A stretch of 53,591 nt of DNA, taken from NCBI GenBank assembly GCA_007123575.1, contig SKKV01000164.1, positions 1 to 53,591 of the forward strand. The letters are read 5' to 3'. Position 1 is the stretch's first letter. The number at the start of each line of letters is the position of its first letter. The position numbers were made by a program, and so were the translations under genes. Source of the stretch: Wenzhouxiangella sp. Its GTDB lineage: Bacteria > Pseudomonadota > Gammaproteobacteria > Xanthomonadales > Wenzhouxiangellaceae. Shown here in pieces: positions 24,750 through 33,554 of this stretch. The notes under the pieces are model-generated. The model was not told where the DNA came from. It did not search any database and saw nothing but the letters and a program-made list of their open reading frames with translations.

Positions 24750-26363
24750 ATGAGTCAAGAAACCACCGCGCATCACGACGACCACCACGCACACCATCCC
24801 ACCGGCATGGCTCGTTGGGTATTTTCGACCAATCACAAGGAAATCGGGACGATGTACCTGATTTTCTCGCTGGCCATGTTCCTGGTCGGCGGCGCCATGG
24901 CGCTGGTGATCCGGGCAGAGCTGTTTGCCCCGGGCCTGCAGCTGGTCAATCCCGAGTTCTTCAACCAGATGACCACCATGCACGCGCTGGTGATGATCTT
25001 CGGCGCCGTGATGCCTGCCTTCGTCGGCCTGGCCAACTGGATGGTGCCGCTGATGATCGGCGCGCCGGACATGGCCCTGCCGCGAATGAACAACTGGTCG
25101 TTCTGGATCCTGCCGTTCGCCTTTACCCTGCTGTTGATGACCCTGTTCATGCCCTCCGGCGGGCCGGCGTCCGGCTGGACGCTGTATCCGCCGCTGTCGC
25201 TGCAGGGTGGCAACAGCCTGGCATTTGTGATTCTCGCTATCCACTTGATGGGAATCTCTTCCATCATGGGCGCGATCAATATCATTGCCACGATCCTGAA
25301 CATGCGCGCGCCGGGCATGACCCTGCTGCGCATGCCGCTGTTCGTCTGGACCTGGCTGATCACCGCATTCCTGTTGATTGCGGTCATGCCTGTTCTGGCC
25401 GGTGCGGTGACCATGCTATTGACGGACCGCTTCTTCGGCACCAGCTTCTTCAACGCCGCCGGTGGCGGCGATCCGGTGCTTTACCAGCATATTTTCTGGT
25501 TCTTCGGGCACCCCGAGGTCTACATTCTGATTCTGCCGGCCTTCGGTATTGTTTCCGAAATTATCCCGACCTTCTCGCGCAAGCGGCTGTTTGGCTACAC
25601 CTCGATGGTCTATGCCACGGCATCAATCGCGTTTTTGTCATTCATTGTCTGGGCCCACCACATGTTCACCGTTGGCATGCCGCTGGGCGCCATGCTGTTT
25701 TTCATGTATGCAACAATGGTGATCGCGGTACCGACCGGGGTGAAAATATTCAACTGGATCGCGACCATGTGGCGGGGCTCGATGAGCTTCGAGACGCCGA
25801 TGCTGTTTGCCCTTGGCTTTGTCGTGCTGTTCACGATTGGCGGTTTGTCGGGCCTGATGCTCGCGATCGTTCCGGCCAACTTCCAGTATCACGACACCTA
25901 TTTCGTGGTTGCTCATTTCCACTACGTCCTGGTGACCGGCGCGGTCTTCGCGATCATGGCAGCGGTGTACTACTGGCTGCCGAAGTGGACCGGTCACATG
26001 TACAACGAGAAGCTGGGCAAGATTCACTTCTGGTGGTCCACGATCTGGGTGAATGTATTGTTCTTCCCGCAGCACTACCTGGGCTTGGCCGGCATGCCGC
26101 GCCGTATTCCAGACTATGCGGTGCAGTTCACCGAGTTCAACATGATTTCGTCGATCGGCGGCTTCATGTACGGTTTCGGCCAGCTGTTGTTCGTTTACAT
26201 CATCTGGCAGTGCGTGCGCGGCGGCGAGACGGCAAACGCCCAGGTCTGGGAAGGCGCGCGTGGCCTGGAATGGACTGTTCCATCACCTGCCCCGCTGCAT
26301 ACCTTCGACACGCCGCCGCTGGTTGATGACAGCGTGGCTGTGCATAAGGACAACCTGAGCTGA
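24750..26363 (+). CDS. coxA: Cytochrome c oxidase subunit I
   Basis: This is the catalytic subunit, with heme a and the heme a3-CuB site where oxygen is reduced and protons are pumped. It has 537 residues and 12 transmembrane helices. Ligands are visible: an early His in [10 protein letters not shown], the cross-linked His-Tyr in [17 protein letters not shown], CuB His-His in [11 protein letters not shown], and the two heme ligands in [14 protein letters not shown]. The N-terminus is His-rich (HHDDHHAHH), as in many proteobacterial CtaD proteins. AAGGA precedes the ATG. It lies 30 nt after coxB. Confidence 0.98.
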   Translation: MSQETTAHHDDHHAHHPTGMARWVFSTNHKEIGTMYLIFSLAMFLVGGAMALVIRAELFAPGLQLVNPEFFNQMTTMHALVMIFGAVMPAFVGLANWMVPLMIGAPDMALPRMNNWSFWILPFAFTLLLMTLFMPSGGPASGWTLYPPLSLQGGNSLAFVILAIHLMGISSIMGAINIIATILNMRAPGMTLLRMPLFVWTWLITAFLLIAVMPVLAGAVTMLLTDRFFGTSFFNAAGGGDPVLYQHIFWFFGHPEVYILILPAFGIVSEIIPTFSRKRLFGYTSMVYATASIAFLSFIVWAHHMFTVGMPLGAMLFFMYATMVIAVPTGVKIFNWIATMWRGSMSFETPMLFALGFVVLFTIGGLSGLMLAIVPANFQYHDTYFVVAHFHYVLVTGAVFAIMAAVYYWLPKWTGHMYNEKLGKIHFWWSTIWVNVLFFPQHYLGLAGMPRRIPDYAVQFTEFNMISSIGGFMYGFGQLLFVYIIWQCVRGGETANAQVWEGARGLEWTVPSPAPLHTFDTPPLVDDSVAVHKDNLS

Positions 26364-26377
26364 TCCTGGTTGGCGCT

Positions 26378-26515
26378 GTGAATCCTGGTGATAAAGAAGG
26401 CCGTGGCGATCGACGTCGCGGCGTGTTGCGCACGGCCTTCATTCTCCTGGCCATCGTGGTGGCAATTTATGCCATCTTCGTTGGCCGCGGTGTTTACAAC
26501 TACTTCATGACATGA
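26378..26515 (+). CDS. Small membrane protein of the cox operon (putative oxidase small assembly protein)
   Basis: This is a 45-residue gene, easily missed. It begins with GTG (MNPGDKEGRGDRRRGVLRTA), continues with one hydrophobic helix (AFILLAIVVAIYAIFVG) and ends YNYFMT. A basic N-terminus and one span match the small protein commonly annotated between coxA and ctaG in beta- and gammaproteobacteria. Its TGA overlaps the ctaG ATG by 4 nt (26512-26515), and it lies 14 nt after coxA; this tight fit strongly suggests that it is real. A role in oxidase assembly is inferred from the position. Confidence 0.75.
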   Translation: MNPGDKEGRGDRRRGVLRTAFILLAIVVAIYAIFVGRGVYNYFMT

Positions 26516-27072
26516 GTGAGTCTGTCCGAAAAAGACCCTGGCAAACAGTGGCTGGCCTTTGCATGCTGGCCATGGCGATGTTCGGGTTTGGTTATCTGTT
26601 GGTGCCGCTATACGAGAAGTTTTGTGAAATTACCGGCATTGGCGGGCGCACCGGTGGCGCAATGGTCGAGGCCGAACTGAGTAGTGAGATCGACCACGAT
26701 AGAACCGTGCGCGTTCAATTCGTTTCCACGGTTAACTCGGCCCTGCCCTGGCGCTTCGAGCCAACCGAGCGCTTTATGGATGTGCATCCCGGCAAGCTCT
26801 ACGAGACAAAATACATCGCCTACAATCGTGCCGATCATGCAGTTGTTGCCCAGGCGGTGCCCAGTGTCTCGCCGGGCCGGGCGGCGCTGTTTTTCAACAA
26901 GACCGAGTGTTTCTGTTTCACCGAGCAACTGCTCAGCCCTGGGGAGTCACGTGACATGCCAGTCAGGTTTGTCGTCGATCCCAATCTGCCTGACCGGGTC
27001 GACCTGGTCACGCTGTCCTATATCATTTACAAGAACGATGAAGCCACCGCGGTTCTGGCTGCGGTGAACTGA
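26512..27072 (+). CDS. ctaG: Cytochrome c oxidase assembly protein CtaG (Cox11)
   Basis: CtaG/Cox11 delivers copper to the CuB site of subunit I. The 186-residue protein has one N-terminal transmembrane helix (MLAMAMFGFGYLLVPLYEKF) and a periplasmic Ig-like domain. The copper-binding CFCF motif is present (NKTECFCFTEQLLSPGE), as is the conserved LPWRFEP. A further conserved Cys lies just after the helix (KFCEITG). It sits in its usual position between coxA and coxC, overlapping the small membrane gene by 4 nt. Confidence 0.95.
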   Translation: MSESVRKRPWQTVAGLCMLAMAMFGFGYLLVPLYEKFCEITGIGGRTGGAMVEAELSSEIDHDRTVRVQFVSTVNSALPWRFEPTERFMDVHPGKLYETKYIAYNRADHAVVAQAVPSVSPGRAALFFNKTECFCFTEQLLSPGESRDMPVRFVVDPNLPDRVDLVTLSYIIYKNDEATAVLAAVN

Positions 27073-27093
27073 TAGCAAGGGAGCTTTCGTAAC

Positions 27094-27954
27094 ATGGCAC
27101 AAAGCAGCTATTTCGTACCCAGTACAGCCAAATGGCCGATTGTCGGTTCGGTTGGCCTGTTCTTTTTTGCCCTCGGTGCGGCCAACTGGCTGAACCAGGG
27201 CGCGTCCGGGCCTTGGTTATTTGCCATTGGTGTCGCCATTATTCTGCTGATGATGTTTGGCTGGTTTGCCGATGTAGTTCGGGAGTCACAGGCGGGCCTG
27301 TACAATGAGGCGGTCGATACCTCGTTCCGGCACGGCATGATCTGGTTCATCTTCTCCGAGGTGATGTTCTTTGCCGCTTTCTTCGGCGCGCTGTTCTACG
27401 CCAGGATGTTCTCGGTGCCATGGTTGGGTGGCGAAGGCACTGGTGCCATGACCAATGCCCTGCTCTATCCCAGCTTCGAGGCCGTCTGGCCAACCCACGG
27501 ACCGGCCCAGCTGGGCGGCGATTTTCAGACCATTCCGGGCTTTGGCCTGCCGCTGCTTAACACCCTGATTCTGCTGACCTCCGGCGTGACCATCACGATG
27601 GCGCACTGGGCCTTGAAGCGCGCCCAACGCGGTGCGCTGATCGTCTGGATGATTGCAACCATCGTGCTGGCCTGCATCTTCCTGAGCATTCAGAGCTACG
27701 AGTACGTCCATGCATATCGTGATCTGGGCCTGACCCTGGGCTCGGGTATCTATGGCTCGACTTTCTTCATGCTGACCGGATTCCACGGCCTGCACGTGAT
27801 TATTGGCACGATCATCCTGATTATCGTCACGCTGCGCTGCGCCTTTGGTCATTTCACCAAGAAGAATCACTTCGCGTTCGAGGCCGGTGCCTGGTACTGG
27901 CACTTTGTCGACGTGGTCTGGCTGGGTCTGTTTATCTTTGTCTACGTGGTCTAA
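27094..27954 (+). CDS. coxC: Cytochrome c oxidase subunit III
   Basis: This 286-residue subunit has seven transmembrane helices and stabilises the catalytic core and its proton uptake. Family motifs: WLNQGASGPW, MIWFIFSEVMFFAAFFGALFY in two parts, LTSGVTITMAHWAL, YEYVHA, LTGFHGLHVIIGT, and the closing AWYWHFVDVVWLGLFIFVYVV in two parts. A good ribosome site (AAGGGAG) precedes the ATG. It is the last gene of the operon. A terminator follows within 30-50 nt. Confidence 0.97.
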   Translation: MAQSSYFVPSTAKWPIVGSVGLFFFALGAANWLNQGASGPWLFAIGVAIILLMMFGWFADVVRESQAGLYNEAVDTSFRHGMIWFIFSEVMFFAAFFGALFYARMFSVPWLGGEGTGAMTNALLYPSFEAVWPTHGPAQLGGDFQTIPGFGLPLLNTLILLTSGVTITMAHWALKRAQRGALIVWMIATIVLACIFLSIQSYEYVHAYRDLGLTLGSGIYGSTFFMLTGFHGLHVIIGTIILIIVTLRCAFGHFTKKNHFAFEAGAWYWHFVDVVWLGLFIFVYVV

Positions 27955-27979
27955 CCTGCCAAGCGTTAGCTTCCCCTCT

Positions 27980-30900
27980 TCAGCCCGTGGCCAAGGCTGC
28001 GGGCTTTCTTTCTCGCCAGACCATGGCGCCAGCCTGTTCCTGCGTGCAAAGCACGCCCTCGGCACGCAGCTTGGCCAGAGCGGCCGTGGTGCGCGTTGGC
28101 GCCAGGCCCAGTTCCACGGCCAGCTTTTCCGCGACCAGTTTGCCGTGCAGGCGGCATCGGCCCAGCAGCAGACGGCTCAAAGCTTCGTCCGGGTCTGCGG
28201 CTGGAACAGGTTTCAATCCGACCGGCAATAATGGCTGCAGGCGTGCATCAGGCCAGACCGCCAGCGCCTCGCTCAAACGCTCGATATGTACCCAGAGGCA
28301 CTTACCTGAGGCCAAGTGCAGGCTGACCGCTGATCGAGATCTGATCAGCTTCATGAATGCCGCGCCCAGGGCCTGACGCTCGGCCTCGGCCGGCAGCAGG
28401 TAGCCGGCTGCCAGCAGCTGTTGTTCGAAGCGGTCGCTGCTCAAGACTGGCGCTGCGGCGGAAGTGGACCGTGACGGTCGAGAGGGCGCTCGATCCGGGT
28501 GCTGCTCAAAGCTTCGGGTGCGCCGCTCTTCGGCCGCCGCAGGGTCGAGAAAGCTGTTGCGCGGCGCATGCACCAGGGCCATGGCCAGGGGCGAGGGCTG
28601 GTCGGTGTCGCGCGCGTGCACATCAACCAGCCCCTGCTCTATATGTCGGTACAAGCGCTCCAGGCCAGCCAGGTCCAGGTATTCATCCAGGCAGTCCTTG
28701 AGCGCTTGTTCAACCAGCGGATGGTCGGGCACCCGGCGCTCGCCGCTCAGATTTTCCAGGCAGGCCAGCTGATCGGGAAAGATCCTGGCGATCAGGTTTT
28801 CGGTCTGATTGCGTTGCACCTGGGCCGGAATACGGCCCTGGAAGTCGCGTCGCTGGATGGCCATTGCGGTGTTTGCGCACCAGCGCAGCCGGGTCTGGAA
28901 AATGGGCGTGTCCAGCATGGCTTGTACCAGCAAATCCTTGAGCTGGCTGGCTTTCAGCCAGCCGATGACCTGGTCGAGGTCAAAGCTGTGCACGGCTCCC
29001 AAGGAAATCAGAATGCCGTTGTCGGTGGCCGCGGCCTGCAGTTCGAAATTGAAACCGCGGCAAAACCGCTTGCGCAAGGCCAGGCCCCAGGCCCGATTGA
29101 GGCGGGCACCGAACAGGCTGTGAATGACCAGGTGCTGATCGCCGGAGGGGTCGAAGAACCGCTCCAGCACGATGGTCTGGTCATCCGGCAAGCGGCCCAG
29201 GCTGGCTCGGCTTAGGGCCAGGCAGTCGGAAAGCTGCGGATCAGGCGGCAGGCGACCGCGATTGGCGGCGCGCAACAGCGCGCTGACTTGGCGGGAGAGA
29301 CTGTTGCTGCGGCCGTTGCCGTCACCAAACCAGAACGGCAGGTTGGGCGTTTCATCCCCGGCATCTTCAACTTCCACCCTGCCTGGCAGAACGCGCAGAA
29401 TGCGCCAGTGCTGGCCACCCAGCTGGAGGATTTGTCCGGGCGAGGACTCGAAAGCAAATTCCTCGTCCAGCTTGCCCAGGCGAAGGTGCTGGCGCGGTGC
29501 CACGACCTCGTATTCGAACCACTCCGGTATCGTGCCGGCGTTGAGCAGGGCCATGCTGGCGATTCCTGGAGAAGCCGCGATGCGGTCGGGACCTAGCCGG
29601 GTAACTGGCCCACGGCCTGTTTCCCGGCCCGGCACGAAGCCGTCGTGGAGCATGGCAACCAGCTTGTCGAGGCTGGCGCGATGCAGCTTGCGCCAGGGAT
29701 GAGCCCGCGATGCCAGGCGGTGAATTTCGTCCAGGTCCTCATGGCCGGCGGCAGCCATGGCCACGATGTGCTGGCACAGCACGTCCAGCGGCGCCCGGCA
29801 GGGAACGAGTGCATCGACCTGGCCCTGGCCCAGAGCGGCGGCCAGGCCCTGCCAGTCAAGCAGGTCGGACAGGGTCAGCGGAAAGGCGTGCAGACGTGGC
29901 ACGGCATCGGGCCGATGCCGGGCCCTGCCGGCCCGCTGCCGGGCCTGGTTGATGCTGCGCGGCGCGCCAAGCTGGCAAACCCGGTCCAGGATGCCGATGT
30001 CGATGCCCAGCTCCAGCGAGGATGAGCAAACCACAACCTTGATCCGGCCCTGTTTCAGCCCCTGCTCGACCGCTTCACGGCGTTCGCGACCAACGCTGCC
30101 GTGATGGACGGCCAGGCTGTCCGGCGGCAGCCGCTCGTCGAGCATGGCCGCGACCTGCTCGACCTGGGAGCGGGTGTTGCAGAACACCAGCATGGTCCCG
30201 GGCAGTTCGGCCAGCTCGCCCAGGCGGCCGGCGACATGAGCCCAATGGGCACTATGAGCAAACGAACCCAGCGGGCAATCGGGTATTTCCATCCTGAGCT
30301 CAGGTGCCACGCCGCCCTGATCGCCGGCAATCTGGCAGGGCCGCCCCGCCCCGGACAGAAAACCGGCCACCAGGCGTCGCGGCCTGGCCGTGGCCGACAG
30401 CCCCACCCGCTGCAGCGGCGCGCCGGTCAGATGCTGCAGCCTCTCCAGCGACAGGGCCAGGTGGGCCCCGCGCTTGTTGTCGACCAGGGCATGAATCTCG
30501 TCAACGATAACGCCGCGCACCCGCCTGAGCATGCTGCGGCCACCGCGGCTGCCCAGCAGCACATACAAGCTCTCCGGCGTGGTCAGCAGAATGTCGGGCG
30601 GTGAACGGCGCTGAGCGGCCCGCTCCCGGGCGCTGGTGTCGCCGGTGCGTAGCCCGATGCGCAGGGTTTGCTGGTCGTCGGGCGCGAGACTGGCCAGCCC
30701 GGCGAGACAATCCTCGACGCCGGCCGCCATATCGCGCGACAGCGCCCGCAGCGGCGACACGTAAAGCAGTGACACGGCACCCGGGCAGCCGCCGGCTGGC
30801 AAGCGACCAATCAGCGGCAGCCAGGCGGCCAGCGATTTACCGCTGCCCGTGGAGCCCGTCACCAGCACATTGCCGCCTCGGGCAATCAGTGGCCAGGCTT

Positions 30901-31006
30901 CAGCCTGCACGGTTGTTGGTTGGCCGTAGCGCTCATCGAACCATTGCCTGATTCGCGGCGGCAGAGCGGTTTCCGGCGCCGGCTGCTCGCTGGCCGTTAC
31001 GCTCAC
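27980..31006 (-). CDS. lhr: Lhr-type DEAD/DEAH helicase
   Basis: Lhr is a superfamily 2 3'-5' helicase linked to DNA repair. The 1008-residue protein has Walker A GSTGSGKS (51-58), DEIH (169-172), LSATA, and the second RecA lobe with CSSSLELGIDIG and QARQRAGRARHR. A winged-helix/beta-sheet bundle follows, then a C-terminal region with a winged-helix-like end (LHGKLVAEKLAVELGLAPTR). E. coli Lhr is about 1500 residues, so this is the shorter core form. Its ATG overlaps the lipoprotein gene stop by 4 nt. The last codons double as the cox terminator. Confidence 0.9.
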   Translation of the reverse strand: MSVTASEQPAPETALPPRIRQWFDERYGQPTTVQAEAWPLIARGGNVLVTGSTGSGKSLAAWLPLIGRLPAGGCPGAVSLLYVSPLRALSRDMAAGVEDCLAGLASLAPDDQQTLRIGLRTGDTSARERAAQRRSPPDILLTTPESLYVLLGSRGGRSMLRRVRGVIVDEIHALVDNKRGAHLALSLERLQHLTGAPLQRVGLSATARPRRLVAGFLSGAGRPCQIAGDQGGVAPELRMEIPDCPLGSFAHSAHWAHVAGRLGELAELPGTMLVFCNTRSQVEQVAAMLDERLPPDSLAVHHGSVGRERREAVEQGLKQGRIKVVVCSSSLELGIDIGILDRVCQLGAPRSINQARQRAGRARHRPDAVPRLHAFPLTLSDLLDWQGLAAALGQGQVDALVPCRAPLDVLCQHIVAMAAAGHEDLDEIHRLASRAHPWRKLHRASLDKLVAMLHDGFVPGRETGRGPVTRLGPDRIAASPGIASMALLNAGTIPEWFEYEVVAPRQHLRLGKLDEEFAFESSPGQILQLGGQHWRILRVLPGRVEVEDAGDETPNLPFWFGDGNGRSNSLSRQVSALLRAANRGRLPPDPQLSDCLALSRASLGRLPDDQTIVLERFFDPSGDQHLVIHSLFGARLNRAWGLALRKRFCRGFNFELQAAATDNGILISLGAVHSFDLDQVIGWLKASQLKDLLVQAMLDTPIFQTRLRWCANTAMAIQRRDFQGRIPAQVQRNQTENLIARIFPDQLACLENLSGERRVPDHPLVEQALKDCLDEYLDLAGLERLYRHIEQGLVDVHARDTDQPSPLAMALVHAPRNSFLDPAAAEERRTRSFEQHPDRAPSRPSRSTSAAAPVLSSDRFEQQLLAAGYLLPAEAERQALGAAFMKLIRSRSAVSLHLASGKCLWVHIERLSEALAVWPDARLQPLLPVGLKPVPAADPDEALSRLLLGRCRLHGKLVAEKLAVELGLAPTRTTAALAKLRAEGVLCTQEQAGAMVWRERKPAALATG
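27982..28013 (+). terminator. Intrinsic terminator of the cox operon, inside the lhr 3' end
   Basis: AGCCCG (27982-27987) pairs with CGGGCT (28000-28005), with further pairing inside, and TTCTTTCT follows on the plus strand. It lies 28 nt after the coxC stop. The lhr coding region on the other strand ends at 27980, so the terminator is also lhr codons and its sequence is shaped by both roles. Confidence 0.7.
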
Positions 31007-31479
31007 TGGCCGACCACGTCTTCCCAGCTCGCCGAGATCAACATCCAGTCCGAGCCTTCGCGCCGCCAGCCGGTGGAGACGCGGTACCAGCGGCCTCGTT
31101 CGGGAATCAGCCCGCTACCGCCGGTAACAATGACCTGGAATTCGGCGCTGGCCCGGTCTTCACCGTGCAGCTCGACCGAAAAGTCGTGAATGCGGGCGCG
31201 TAGGCGTTCATGGGCGCGCATTTCGCGCTGCAGCAGCAGTCGTACCCCCCTGGGGTCCAGGTTCCAGGTTTCGGCGCTGAAATCATCGGCCAGGGGCGCC
31301 ATGACCGCCCGCACGTTGCGGTCGGCCAGCCCTTCTGCCATGTCATCGAGGCGCTGGCGGATCTGTTCTTCGTCGGGTGCGGGTGGTGCGCAGCCGGTCA
31401 ACACGAGCGCAAGCAAGGCCAGCAGCACGAGCAGGCCGGTGATGGCCGATAAAGGGCCTTGCCAGGGCCGGGCCGTCAT
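31003..31479 (-). CDS. Lipoprotein with NTF2/SnoaL-like domain
   Basis: This 158-residue protein carries a hydrophobic leader ending in a lipobox (LVLTGC, Cys at residue 30). The mature part (DEEQIRQRLDDMAEGLADRN, then AFSAET-like and LHGEDRASAEFQVIV) looks like the cone-shaped NTF2-like fold used by many small periplasmic proteins, and ends GSDWMLISASWEDVVG. No enzymatic residues are recognised. It overlaps the genes on both sides by 4 nt: the ligase-CBS gene upstream and lhr downstream. Confidence 0.8.
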   Translation of the reverse strand: MTARPWQGPLSAITGLLVLLALLALVLTGCAPPAPDEEQIRQRLDDMAEGLADRNVRAVMAPLADDFSAETWNLDPRGVRLLLQREMRAHERLRARIHDFSVELHGEDRASAEFQVIVTGGSGLIPERGRWYRVSTGWRREGSDWMLISASWEDVVGQ

Positions 31480-33389
31480 TCTTCGGCCAGGTAGCTTTCC
31501 AGCAGGCGCCCGGCGACGACAATCAGATCGTATTCGGTCACCAGGCCGACCAGCTTGCCGTCTTCCAGCACTGGCAGACAGCTCAAGCGTTTTTCGCGCA
31601 TCAGGCGGATGGCCTCGACGGTCGTTGTATCCGGACTGACCGAGACCGGGTTGGGGTGCATGATGTCACGCACCATGGTGCTCTGATCCATCTTGCCGCC
31701 GCGGGCAACCAGGCGCAGCAGCTGGCGATGTGAAACCAGGCCCAGCAGCTGGCCGGAGTCATCCTCGACCGGTACGTGTCTGACGTAGCGCCATTCCATC
31801 AGGCTGGCGGCGAAGTCAACGATATCGTCGGGGCGCACGGTGAACAGGTCGGTAGCCATGAATTGACCCACGGTGCGATAGCTGTCGCGCCAGTCCTGGC
31901 TGCGGCAGAACTCGGCCAACTCCCAGTCGGCAATGGGCTTGCCCGACTGCTGTTGCTCGACCATGCTGCTGGTCAAGGCCCGCAGGCACTCATGCGCGCT
32001 GCCCTGCCCGCGCATGTTCTCCAGCGATTCCAGCTGCCAGCGGGCGCCGGTGCGACGCCGCTCGACGCGTTTTTGCACGGCGCCCAGGTACCTGTCGATG
32101 TCGTCGCCGTCGATGCCGGCTTCGGCCAGGCCCTCCCGGGCCAACGGCAGGAGGATATCCAGCACCAGCTCCTGGGCGGTCATCTGGCGTTCGTCGAACC
32201 AGACCTGCTGGGCGCGGATGCCTTCGCGGGCGGCAGCCATGAAGTTGGATTTCACGTCAGAAAAGTTCAGGTGTTCGCGGATATCCTCGACTGACCGCGA
32301 CAGCTTGGCCATCATGCCGAAGAAGAACGCCGAATTGCCGATTTCGTCAAGCACGGTCGGGCCGGAGGGAATGACCCGGTTTTCAATCCGCAGGTGCGGT
32401 TTGCCGTTGTCGGAAATGCCGTAGCAGGCGCGGTTCCAGCGGTACACGGTGCCGTTGTGCAGGCGCAGGGCATTGAGCTTGGGCACCTCGCCACGAGCCA
32501 CCATGCCAATCGGGTCTTCTTCGAATTCGGTGGTCAGAATGACCCGGAAGCGGGCAATGTCTTCCTTGAAGATTTCAATGACGGATTCATCGATCCAGCT
32601 GTCGCCGAAGTGGACCCGGGGCTTGTGGCCGCGCGCCGCATGCGCCTCGGAACGAGCGTCGATGGAGTGTTCGAACACGGCGATCCGGCTTTCGTGCCAC
32701 AGCCGCTTGCCCAGCAGAATCGGTGAGTTGACCGAGGCGGCAAGCAGCGGGCCGGTTACGGCCTGGGCTATGTTGTACAGGTGGGCGAACTCTTCCGGCC
32801 CAACCTGAAAGTGAATCTGGAAGCTGGTATTACAGGCCTCCAGCATCAGGTTGTCATGATTGAAATTGAGCTGGTCGATGCCCTTGATCGAAATCTGGAA
32901 ATTGCTGCCGCGCAGACGCAGCAGGGCTTCGTTCAGGGCGAAATACCGTGCCGTGGGAACGATCGCATCAAGGCTCAAATGCTCACGGGTCAGGGTCGGC
33001 AGAATCCCGACCAGGGCAATCTTGCTGCCTACCTCGCCGGCCTTGGAGCGGGCGATCTGCACGACCTCGTTGGTTTCCGCCTCGAGCTGGCGCAGGCAGT
33101 CGCCACCGAGAGCCAGGGGTGACAGGTTGGCCTCGAGGTTGAACAGGCCTAGTTCATGGGTAAATCGCGGATCCTCCATGCGCTCCAGTATCTGCATGGC
33201 AGTCAGGGCCGGTCTGGCCGCGCGATCGACCAGGAACATTTCCTGTTCGGCGCCGATTCGACGGACGCCGGATTCGAACATGCCCTTTTGATGCATGTCT
33301 TCCAGCGCCCGCACTTCGTCGAGCAAGGCCTTCATGAATGCGCGGCGAGTGTTCTCGTCGCTGGTTTGTTGTACGTTTTGTTCGCCCAT
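31476..33389 (-). CDS. Glutamate-cysteine ligase-like enzyme fused to two CBS domains
   Basis: The N-terminal ~490 residues belong to the GCS2 carboxylate-amine ligase family: IGAEQEMFLVD (active-site Glu), FNLEANLSPL, LMLEACNTSFQIHFQV and LRIENRVIPSGPT. Two CBS domains follow (about 505-560, FMATDLFTVRPDD, and 573-637, IMHPNPVSVSPDTTT to GLVTEYDL), which normally bind adenine nucleotides and set activity by energy state. The start is the ATG at 33389 (MGEQNVQQ), giving 637 residues; the frame is open further upstream but would run antisense through fadD. The true substrate is unproven: some family members ligate glutamate to cysteine, others not. The gene is divergent from fadD and heads an operon with the lipoprotein and lhr. 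Confidence 0.85.
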   Translation of the reverse strand: MGEQNVQQTSDENTRRAFMKALLDEVRALEDMHQKGMFESGVRRIGAEQEMFLVDRAARPALTAMQILERMEDPRFTHELGLFNLEANLSPLALGGDCLRQLEAETNEVVQIARSKAGEVGSKIALVGILPTLTREHLSLDAIVPTARYFALNEALLRLRGSNFQISIKGIDQLNFNHDNLMLEACNTSFQIHFQVGPEEFAHLYNIAQAVTGPLLAASVNSPILLGKRLWHESRIAVFEHSIDARSEAHAARGHKPRVHFGDSWIDESVIEIFKEDIARFRVILTTEFEEDPIGMVARGEVPKLNALRLHNGTVYRWNRACYGISDNGKPHLRIENRVIPSGPTVLDEIGNSAFFFGMMAKLSRSVEDIREHLNFSDVKSNFMAAAREGIRAQQVWFDERQMTAQELVLDILLPLAREGLAEAGIDGDDIDRYLGAVQKRVERRRTGARWQLESLENMRGQGSAHECLRALTSSMVEQQQSGKPIADWELAEFCRSQDWRDSYRTVGQFMATDLFTVRPDDIVDFAASLMEWRYVRHVPVEDDSGQLLGLVSHRQLLRLVARGGKMDQSTMVRDIMHPNPVSVSPDTTTVEAIRLMREKRLSCLPVLEDGKLVGLVTEYDLIVVAGRLLESYLAEE

Positions 33390-33554
33390 CTGGTCCGTCG
33401 TCCTGGCCGCGCCATCGGTTTTGGCGATGATATACGTCAAGGGCCCGACGGGCAAACTCCAGGTCTGCTGGCTGAGCCCGCTTGTGTCGGCGCTCAAGCT
33501 ATGCCAAGCTTGGATTGGTAGTCCTCCAAAGATCAAATACAAGGGTAGAAAAAT

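Noticed and set aside
24815-26326. 503-residue frame overlapping coxA in another phase
   Set aside because: Same strand, shifted frame of a highly conserved gene; composition (Arg, His, Gly, Pro) is typical of an artefact.
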